Of a stretch of DNA of 64,000 nucleotides, positions 57,153-64,000 are shown piece after piece. Every line of letters starts with the position of its first letter. Position 1 is the first letter of the stretch. The translations under genes and the position numbers were made by a program. The DNA lies in the NCBI RefSeq assembly GCF_000934725.1, contig NZ_JYNS01000008.1, forward strand, positions 90,833-154,832, in the 5' to 3' direction. This DNA is from Methyloterricola oryzae (GTDB lineage: Bacteria; Pseudomonadota; Gammaproteobacteria; Methylococcales; Methylococcaceae). The notes under the pieces were generated by a model. That model made no database searches and was not told the origin of the DNA. It worked only from the letters and a program-made list of their open reading frames with translations.

Positions 57153-58643
57153 TCAGACGCGGTCGTAGCGCCGGATCATGCGGCCCAGCCAGATGCTGTG
57201 TTCGCTGCTGACCTGCTCCCATTCGAATCGCCAGCGCCAATTGCTGCCGCCCATGGTGCCGGGCTGGTTCATGCGGTGCCCCTCACCCAGGCCCATGACG
57301 TCCTGCATGGGCAGGATCGCCAGGCGCGCCCGGGAAGCCAGGGCCGCGCTGACCAGGGCCCATGGCATGGGCTCGGCGTACTCGGCCAGATGTTCGTCCA
57401 CAGCCTGGCGTTGCTCGGAGCTCAGATGCTGGTACCAGGACAGCGAGGTGTCATTGTCGTGGGTGCCAGTATAGACAACGTCGTTTTCCACGTGATTCGC
57501 CGGCAGGTAGGGGTTGTCGGGCCCGCCATCGAAGGCGAACTGCAGAATCAGCATGCCGGGGATGTGGAACTGCTCGCGCAAGGCCTCCACTTCCGGCGTG
57601 ATGACCCCCAGGTTTTCCGCCACCAGGGGCAGGCCGACACCGTCCAGGGCGGCGAACAGCGCCCGCATCAACGCCTCGCCTGGAGCCTTGACCCACCGGC
57701 CATGTATGGCGGTTTCCTGATCGGCGGGAATCTCCCAGAAGGCCTCGAAGCCGCGGAAATGGTCGATGCGCACCCAATCGTACAGCGCGATCTGTCCCCG
57801 CACCCGCTCGATCCACCAGCTAAAGCCGTCTTCCTCCATGCGCGCCCAGTTGTAATGGGGATTGCCCCAACGCTGGCCCACGGCGGAGAAATAGTCCGGC
57901 GGCACGCCGGCCACCACACGGGGCTGCCCGGCCTCGTCCAGATCGAAATACTCCCGCTGGGCCCAGACATCCGCGCTATCGCAGGCGACGAAGATGGGCA
58001 TGTCGCCGAACAGGATGACGCCGCGGGACTTGGCATAGGCCTTCAGTTCCTTCCATTGCTGAAAGAACACGAACTGCTCGAAGCAGACCTGATCCACCGC
58101 GGCCGCCAGGCGTACCCGCGCCGCAGCCAGCGCCTCGGCCTGACGGTCGCGCAGCGGCTGCGGCCACGCATGCCAGGAGGTTCGCCCGTATTCCTCGCGC
58201 AAGGCAACGAACAGCGCATAGTCATCCAGCCAATGGGATTGTTCCTGCCGGAAACGCTCCAGCATGCAATGCTCATAGGCGCCCGCCGACTCCAGAAAGC
58301 CCGCGTGGGCCTGCTTGAGGCAAGCCAGCCGGTACACGCTGCTGCTTTCGCCTTCCAGGTGGGGAAGCAGTTCCTTGAGCCAGCCCTTATCCAGCAGCCA
58401 TTCCAGGCTGATCATCTGCGGGTCGCCCGCATGCACCGACATGCATTGATAAGGCGAGCGGTCCTCGTGGGGCGGTCCGATGGGCAGGGTCTGCCACAGG
58501 GTGCACCCTGAGCTCACCAGAAAATCCACGAAACGTTTGGCCTCGTCCCCCAGGTCGCCGCACTCCAGCGGGCCCGGCAGGGATGTGATATGCAGCAGAA
58601 TGCCGGCGCGCCGGCGGTCCAGGATGCTCTGCGCTTGCGTCAA
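57153..58643 (-). CDS. malQ: 4-alpha-glucanotransferase
   Basis: The 496 aa family 77 amylomaltase transfers glucan chains in glycogen or maltodextrin metabolism. It starts RRAGILLHITSLPG, and has the RIDHFRGF motif with the nucleophile Asp region and VAENLGVITPEV with the acid/base Glu region. TTG 58643 with GGGAG upstream gives the normal length; a longer frame to 58787 adds low-complexity residues. It lies in a glycogen gene group with glgC, glgB and glgA. Confidence 0.94.
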   Translation of the reverse strand: MTQAQSILDRRRAGILLHITSLPGPLECGDLGDEAKRFVDFLVSSGCTLWQTLPIGPPHEDRSPYQCMSVHAGDPQMISLEWLLDKGWLKELLPHLEGESSSVYRLACLKQAHAGFLESAGAYEHCMLERFRQEQSHWLDDYALFVALREEYGRTSWHAWPQPLRDRQAEALAAARVRLAAAVDQVCFEQFVFFQQWKELKAYAKSRGVILFGDMPIFVACDSADVWAQREYFDLDEAGQPRVVAGVPPDYFSAVGQRWGNPHYNWARMEEDGFSWWIERVRGQIALYDWVRIDHFRGFEAFWEIPADQETAIHGRWVKAPGEALMRALFAALDGVGLPLVAENLGVITPEVEALREQFHIPGMLILQFAFDGGPDNPYLPANHVENDVVYTGTHDNDTSLSWYQHLSSEQRQAVDEHLAEYAEPMPWALVSAALASRARLAILPMQDVMGLGEGHRMNQPGTMGGSNWRWRFEWEQVSSEHSIWLGRMIRRYDRV

Positions 58644-58763
58644 GTTAACTCCCGTTGTGTCTTTACATGATCGATTTGGTGGACTGGAACAGCCGCCGCC
58701 GAACGGCGCACGACATCGAGCCCGGAGCGCTTCCGGCCCTCGCAGGAGCCGGACATAAAGATG

Positions 58764-58785
58764 AAAACGGCGCCGCTGGGGCGCC
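58764..58785 (-). terminator. Intrinsic terminator downstream of glgC
   Basis: Two GGCGCC sextets (58769-58774 and 58780-58785) around a 5-base loop are followed on the minus strand by GTTTT and a T-rich stretch. It lies between glgC and malQ, which therefore probably have separate transcripts. Confidence 0.6.
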
Positions 58786-58953
58786 ATGAAAAAGTTCCAA
58801 ACTCTGGATTAACGGGGCCTTCGACCGCGCGTCGGCGTGAGCGCGACGACGGTGAAATTCCCCGTCTTTTCGTCGGCTCGGGTATGGCGGCGCCGCGGCG
58901 CCACATCAACCCGCTCGCTGGCGGGGATAAGCGGTAAGTGCGGCTAGCCGGCA

Positions 58954-60225
58954 TCAGCGGGCATAGTGCAGCCGCTGCCCGAACTGGTCCGGGGTCACCA
59001 GCACCACGCCGCCCGGGCTCACATAGAACCGCTTGCGGTCCTCCTCGGGATCCTCGCCGATGATGGTATTCGCCGGAATCTTGCAGCCCTTGTCGATGAC
59101 GGCCTTCTTGATGCGGCAATGGCGGCCGATGTTCACCTCCGGAAGTATCACGGCGTCCTCCACGTGGGAATAGGAGTTGACGCGCACGTTGGAGAACAAC
59201 AGCGAATGCCGCACCTCGGCCCCGGAAATGATGCAGCCGCCGGAAACCATGGAATCCACCGCCAGGCCGCGTCGGTCATCGTCGTCAAACACGAATTTGG
59301 CGGGCGGCGTCTGGGTCTGGTAGGTCCAGATGGGCCAGTCCTTGTCGTACAGGTTCAACTCCGGGTTGACCCCGATCAACTCCATATTGGCCGACCAATA
59401 GGCGTCCACCGTGCCCACGTCGCGCCAGTAGGCCTGCACTCCGCTCTGCACGTCACGGAAAGGATAGGCGAACACCCGGTATTTCTTGATGATCTCGGGA
59501 ATGATGTCCTTGCCGAAATCGTGCGTGGACCCCGGCATGTCGGCGTCCTTGATCAACTGCTCGAACAGGAAGCCGGTGTTGAAGATGTAGATGCCCATGG
59601 AGGCCAGGGAGTGGTCCGCACGATCCGGCATGGCCGGCGGGTGGTCGGGCTTTTCCACGAAGCCGCGCACGCGCTTGTCCTGGTCCACGTCCATGACACC
59701 AAAGGCCCGCGCCTCGTCGATGGGCACTTCCATGCAGCCGATGGTGAGGTCCGCCTGCTGCTCCACGTGATAGGCCAGCATCAGGCCGTAGTCCATCTTG
59801 TAGATGTGATCGCCGGCCAGGATCAGGATGTATTCCGGATCGCGCTGGCGGAAGATGTCCAGGTTTTGATAAACGGCGTCGGCAGTGCCGGCATACCAGG
59901 TTTCCTGAAGCCGCTGCTGGGCCGGCAGGATATCGACGAACTCGCCCAACTCGGCCCTGAGAAATCCCCAGCCCTGCTGGATATGGCGGATCAGCGAGTC
60001 CGACTTGTACTGCGTCAGCACGCCCACCTGGCGGATACCGGAGTTCAGACAGTTGGATAGGGGGAAATCGATGATGCGGAACTTGCCGCCAAAGGGAACT
60101 GCCGGCTTGGCGCGCCACTCGGTCAGCTTCTGCAGCCGGGTGCCTCTACCGCCAGCCAGGATCAACGCCAGGGTATGCCGCGTAAGGCGGCTTACAAAGC
60201 GGGAGGTATGGATTGATTCGGGCAT
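58954..60225 (-). CDS. glgC: Glucose-1-phosphate adenylyltransferase
   Basis: The 423 aa enzyme makes ADP-glucose for glycogen. It has [20 protein letters not shown] near the start, followed by [15 protein letters not shown], and the GTADAV and GDHIYKMDY segments. The C-terminal left-handed beta-helix repeats are visible (e.g. [17 protein letters not shown]). It is divergent from glgB. Confidence 0.97.
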   Translation of the reverse strand: MPESIHTSRFVSRLTRHTLALILAGGRGTRLQKLTEWRAKPAVPFGGKFRIIDFPLSNCLNSGIRQVGVLTQYKSDSLIRHIQQGWGFLRAELGEFVDILPAQQRLQETWYAGTADAVYQNLDIFRQRDPEYILILAGDHIYKMDYGLMLAYHVEQQADLTIGCMEVPIDEARAFGVMDVDQDKRVRGFVEKPDHPPAMPDRADHSLASMGIYIFNTGFLFEQLIKDADMPGSTHDFGKDIIPEIIKKYRVFAYPFRDVQSGVQAYWRDVGTVDAYWSANMELIGVNPELNLYDKDWPIWTYQTQTPPAKFVFDDDDRRGLAVDSMVSGGCIISGAEVRHSLLFSNVRVNSYSHVEDAVILPEVNIGRHCRIKKAVIDKGCKIPANTIIGEDPEEDRKRFYVSPGGVVLVTPDQFGQRLHYAR

Positions 60226-60335
60226 GAGGGGGCTCCTTGTTCGTTGGACCTACAACCAGGGGACAAATTTGGTAACATAAAGCCCAGTCATTCCGGCATT
60301 AGTCGGCGCCATTTTACTACCAGAGGTCAATTAAA

Positions 60336-62621
60336 GTGAACCCGACCGAAGCGCAGCGTGCCCCCGCCCCAGACACCGGCGTGGCGGGCCTCGACCCCGA
60401 GTTGCAGCGCATCGTGACGGCATGCCACCACGACCCGTTTCAAGTGCTCGGTCGCCACACGGGCACCGGCGGGGAGATCATCAGGGCGTTGCTGCCGCAG
60501 GCGGAAAGCGCCAGCCTGGGTGAGGACGGACCGGAGTTGAAGCGCATTCCGGGCACCGACCTGTTCGAAGGCAGGCTACCGAGCAAGCGGACGCTGCCTC
60601 AGCACTACCGGCTGTACTGGAAGGACGCGCAAGGTGAAACCCACTCGCGCATCGACCCCTACACCTTTCCCGCACAACTGGCCGATTTCGACATCCATCT
60701 GTTTGGTGAGGGCAAGCACTGGCACATCTACCGCCTTCTGGGCGCCCACACCCATTGCGTGGATGGCATCGACGGCATCCTCTTCGCCACCTGGGCACCC
60801 AATGCCGAGCGGGTCAGCGTGGTGGGCGATTTCAACGACTGGGATGGCCGCCGCCACCCGATGCGTGTGCGAGGCGGCAGTGGCGTCTGGGAGTTGTTCA
60901 TCCCGGAATTGCAGCCTGGCACGGTCTACAAGTTCGAAATCCGCAACCGCCAGAATGGCAGCATCCTGCTGAAGACCGACCCCTACGGCCAGCGCTTCGA
61001 ACTGCGGCCGAACACCGCGTCCCTGGCGGTACCCAAGACCAATTTTGGCTGGAAGGACCAGGCCTGGATGGAGGAGCGCGCCAAGAGCGACTGGCTGCAT
61101 GCGCCCCTCTCCGTCTACGAGGTGCACTTGGGCTCCTGGCGACGCGACGGCGAGGGCGGCTTTCTCAACTACCGCGAACTCGCGGCGGAACTGGTGGATT
61201 ACGTGAAGCCCTTGGGCTTTACCCACATCGAACTGTTGCCCATCACCGAACATCCGCTGGACGCCTCCTGGGGCTACCAGACTACCGGTTACTTCGCGCC
61301 GACGGCGCGTTTCGGCTCACCGGACGATTTCCGCTTTTTCGTCGATTATTGCCACCGCCACGGCGTCGGCGTGATCCTGGATTGGGTGCCAGCCCACTTC
61401 CCCAAGGATGCCCACGGCCTGGCCCATTTCGACGGCACGGCCCTTTACGAGCACGAGGACCCGAGGCTGGGCGAGCATCGTGACTGGGGCACTTTGATCT
61501 ACAACTTCGGCCGCAACGAGGTAAAGAACTTCCTCATTGGCAGCGCCATGTTCTGGATGGAGGAGTTCCATATCGACGGCCTCCGGGTGGATGCCGTGGC
61601 CTCCATGCTCTACTTGGATTATTCCCGCCAACCGGGGGACTGGATTCCCAACAAATACGGCGGCAACGAGAACCTGGAGGCCATCGCCTTCCTGCGCGAA
61701 CTCAATACGGTCACCCACCAGCAGCACCCGGGAACCCTGGTGATGGCGGAAGAATCCACCGCCTGGCCGCAGGTGACCCGTCCCACCTGGACCGGCGGCC
61801 TGGGTTTCACCATGAAGTGGAACATGGGCTGGATGCATGACAGCCTGGTGTACATGAGCAAAGACCCAATCCATCGGCATTACCACCACGACCAGATCAC
61901 CTTCGGCCTGCTCTACGCCTTCAGCGAGAATTTCATCCTGCCGTTCTCCCACGACGAAGTGGTGCACGGCAAAGGCTCCATGCTGCAGAAGATGCCGGGC
62001 GACGAATGGCGACGTTTCGCCAATCTGCGCACCCTGTACACCTTCATGTTCACCTATCCCGGCAAGAAGCTGCTGTTCATGGGCTGCGAATTCGCGCAAG
62101 GGGGCGAGTGGAACCACAGCCGCGCCCTGGACTGGCAGGTGCTGGACTTTCCGCTACACCAGGGTATCCAGAAGCTGGTGGCCGATCTGAACCGCCTGTA
62201 TCGGGACACACATGCCTTGCATGGCCTGGATTTCGATGCCGCCGGCTTCGAATGGATCGATTGCCATGACGCGCCGCAATCGGTGCTCAGCTACCTGCGC
62301 CGCAGCGGCAACGACTTCGCCATCGTCGTTCTCAATTTTACCCCGGTACCGCGCCCCAACTACCGCATCGGCGTGCCGGAAGCGGGTGTATATTTGGAAG
62401 TGTTCAACTCCGATTCGGAATACTACGGTGGCAGCAACACCGGCGTAGGACATGCCATGGCGGAAGCACGGGAATGGATGGGACGCCCCTATTCCCTCAA
62501 CCTCACCCTGCCACCCCTGGGTGGCGTGGTGCTCATGCTGCGCGGCGAGGAGGAGGCAGACGAGGCGCTCGAACCTGAAGCGGACGCCGACACCACCGAC
62601 GATCCGGAAACGCCGGCATGA
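60336..62621 (+). CDS. glgB: 1,4-alpha-glucan branching enzyme
   Basis: The 761 aa GH13 enzyme adds alpha-1,6 branches. Domains: extra N-terminal module (about 20-130), CBM48 (about 140-240), catalytic barrel (about 270-620) with [19 protein letters not shown] (nucleophile Asp), MAEEST (acid/base Glu) and SHDEVVHGK, and the C-terminal beta domain. It ends in an acidic tail of about 25 residues ([14 protein letters not shown]). GTG start at 60336. Overlaps glgA by 4 bases (ATGA). Confidence 0.97.
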   Translation: MNPTEAQRAPAPDTGVAGLDPELQRIVTACHHDPFQVLGRHTGTGGEIIRALLPQAESASLGEDGPELKRIPGTDLFEGRLPSKRTLPQHYRLYWKDAQGETHSRIDPYTFPAQLADFDIHLFGEGKHWHIYRLLGAHTHCVDGIDGILFATWAPNAERVSVVGDFNDWDGRRHPMRVRGGSGVWELFIPELQPGTVYKFEIRNRQNGSILLKTDPYGQRFELRPNTASLAVPKTNFGWKDQAWMEERAKSDWLHAPLSVYEVHLGSWRRDGEGGFLNYRELAAELVDYVKPLGFTHIELLPITEHPLDASWGYQTTGYFAPTARFGSPDDFRFFVDYCHRHGVGVILDWVPAHFPKDAHGLAHFDGTALYEHEDPRLGEHRDWGTLIYNFGRNEVKNFLIGSAMFWMEEFHIDGLRVDAVASMLYLDYSRQPGDWIPNKYGGNENLEAIAFLRELNTVTHQQHPGTLVMAEESTAWPQVTRPTWTGGLGFTMKWNMGWMHDSLVYMSKDPIHRHYHHDQITFGLLYAFSENFILPFSHDEVVHGKGSMLQKMPGDEWRRFANLRTLYTFMFTYPGKKLLFMGCEFAQGGEWNHSRALDWQVLDFPLHQGIQKLVADLNRLYRDTHALHGLDFDAAGFEWIDCHDAPQSVLSYLRRSGNDFAIVVLNFTPVPRPNYRIGVPEAGVYLEVFNSDSEYYGGSNTGVGHAMAEAREWMGRPYSLNLTLPPLGGVVLMLRGEEEADEALEPEADADTTDDPETPA

Positions 62622-64000
62622 CCAAGGTCCTGTTCGCCACCAGCGAAGTCTACCCGCTGATCAAGACCGGCGGACTGGCCGACGTGTCCGGCTCCCTGCC
62701 CCTGGCCCTGAAGGGGCTGGACCACGACGTTCGCATCATCATGCCAGCCTATGGTGATCTGCTTGCCGCTCTGGCCAAGCTGCAAACCACCCGGATCATG
62801 CACGGCAGCGGCGCCATCGAGATACACGAAACCACGCTGCCCGGCGCCGATATCCCGGTATGGCTGGTGGCCCACGCGGGCTGCTTCGACCGACCCGGCA
62901 ACCCCTATCTGGGCCCTGATGGCCAGCCCTGGCCCGACAACGCCGACCGCTTCGCCCTGCTTTGCCGCGTGGCGGTGGAAGTGGCCATGAACCGAGTCGG
63001 GCTGCGCTGGAAGCCGGACATCGTGCACTGCAACGACTGGCAGACCGGTCTGATCCCCGCTCTGCTGGGGGATGAGCCAGGGCATCCGGCCACCGTCTTC
63101 ACCATCCATAACCTGGCTTATCAGGGGCTGTTTCCGCCCGAGACTTTCGGACAGATCGCCCTGCCGAAGCGGTTCTGGACCTGCCATGCCTTGGAGTTCT
63201 ACGGCTCGCTCTCGTTCATCAAGGGCGGTCTGGTCTACGCCGACCGTATCAGCACGGTCAGCCCCAACTACGCCGTCGAAATACAGGGCGAGGAGTTCGG
63301 CTGCGGCCTGGAAGGCCTGTTGCGCCAGCGCGCCGACCGCCTGAGCGGCATTCTCAACGGCATCGACGAGGATGCCTGGAATCCGGCCCACGATCCGCAC
63401 ATTCCCCACCCCTTCGACAGCAACGATCTGAGCGGAAAAGCCAAAAATAAGGCCGCCCTGCAGCGCCATTTCGGCCTGGAAGAAAACCCCGGCCTGGCGG
63501 TGCTGGCCCTAGTGGGGCGTCTGGTTCAGCAGAAAGGGATCGACCTGGTCATCGACCTGCTCCCCAAACTGGCGGAAATGCCCTTGCAGTTGGTCATTCT
63601 GGGCAGCGGCGAACGGCGCTACGAGCGTGTCCTGGAAAAATGGGCCGCGCTTTACCCCGACCGCATCGCCCTCAAGTTCGGCTATGACGAAGCGCTAGCA
63701 CACCTGATCGAAGCGGGCGCCGACGTCTTTTTGATGCCCTCGCGCTTCGAACCCTGTGGCCTGAACCAGATGTACAGCCAGCATTACGGCACCGTGCCCG
63801 TGGTGCGGAGCGTCGGGGGACTGGCAGACACCGTGGATGACGCCAGCCCCACCAACATGACCCTGGGCAAGGCGACCGGAATCGTGTTCCACGAGGCCGA
63901 GCCCGCGGCCTTGTTCGGCGCCATTCAGCGGGCGCTGAATCTCTATGCCACCCCGGATATGTGGCTCAGGATGCAGAAGACTGGCATGGAGCGCGACTTT
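62618..64000 (+). CDS. glgA: Glycogen synthase (3' end outside window)
   Basis: 461 codons of GlgA are present; the frame is open to the right edge, so it is absent from complete-frame lists. Characteristic N-terminal [10 protein letters not shown] (ADP-glucose binding), [30 protein letters not shown], and [11 protein letters not shown] motifs are present. Typical length is about 480, so only a few dozen residues are missing. It forms one unit with glgB. Confidence 0.96.
   Translation, partial: MTKVLFATSEVYPLIKTGGLADVSGSLPLALKGLDHDVRIIMPAYGDLLAALAKLQTTRIMHGSGAIEIHETTLPGADIPVWLVAHAGCFDRPGNPYLGPDGQPWPDNADRFALLCRVAVEVAMNRVGLRWKPDIVHCNDWQTGLIPALLGDEPGHPATVFTIHNLAYQGLFPPETFGQIALPKRFWTCHALEFYGSLSFIKGGLVYADRISTVSPNYAVEIQGEEFGCGLEGLLRQRADRLSGILNGIDEDAWNPAHDPHIPHPFDSNDLSGKAKNKAALQRHFGLEENPGLAVLALVGRLVQQKGIDLVIDLLPKLAEMPLQLVILGSGERRYERVLEKWAALYPDRIALKFGYDEALAHLIEAGADVFLMPSRFEPCGLNQMYSQHYGTVPVVRSVGGLADTVDDASPTNMTLGKATGIVFHEAEPAALFGAIQRALNLYATPDMWLRMQKTGMERDF

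Overview
The window is chromosomal DNA from a Gammaproteobacterium. The class is suggested by the order mtaD-ubiG-mupP-SDR, by lplT next to an aas-type gene, and by the biosynthetic SpeA/SpeE pair. The genus cannot be fixed from sequence alone: metal and respiratory genes would fit a methanotroph-like or Chromatiales-like lineage, but no methane, ammonia or sulfur oxidation genes lie here. No tRNA, rRNA, transposase, prophage or CRISPR array was seen. Both ends cut genes: a secreted haem-motif/PKD protein on the left and glgA on the right.

Region 1 (1-16.9 kb) is a respiratory and metal island. A leftward unit encodes a HupH-like accessory protein, the small and large subunits of a Tat-exported [NiFe] hydrogenase, and a secreted protein with one CxxCH haem motif, a PKD-like domain and a long Pro-Ser linker. 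The last gene is open at the left edge and was assembled by hand translation. Across a 1.2 kb AT-rich gap with an FNR-type box, a rightward series encodes a two-Cys membrane-anchored protein, a two-domain multicopper oxidase, a membrane-anchored cupredoxin and the hydrogenase maturation protease. A second rightward series holds a BNR-repeat protein, CopC, a paralogue of the two-Cys protein, a large membrane protein of unknown function, and an ABC system pairing a LolD/MacB-type ATPase and permease with a ZnuA-like binding protein. Hydrogenase genes lie on both sides of the copper proteins, which suggests, but does not prove, a periplasmic route from H2 to copper redox proteins.

Region 2 (17-18.5 kb) has a 40-residue lipoprotein gene with an FNR-type box upstream and a small SmbP-like secreted protein. 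Region 3 (18.5-37.6 kb) is mostly housekeeping: mtaD, ubiG, mupP, SDR, SufT, glycosyltransferase, purM, CDP-alcohol phosphotransferase, mtgA, acs, a PII gene, a MarR regulator with a Cys/His tail, a cytochrome c, speE/speA, a beta-hydroxyacid dehydrogenase, a truncated haemoglobin, a P-loop ATPase and a MetA-family gene.

Region 4 (37.6-50.2 kb) is regulatory and envelope related: a GGDEF-EAL protein, a FadL-type porin, a lipoprotein with a small helical partner, a VpsR-like sigma-54 activator preceded by a palindromic site and a -24/-12 promoter and flanked by two copies of a dispersed repeat, a NarL-type regulator whose phospho-acceptor position is Glu, and a large secreted SGNH-hydrolase protein. 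Region 5 (50.2-64 kb) contains sfsA, a small hydrolase, an unrecognised gene, a B12-binding radical SAM gene, lplT/aas and the glycogen genes malQ, glgC, glgB and glgA.
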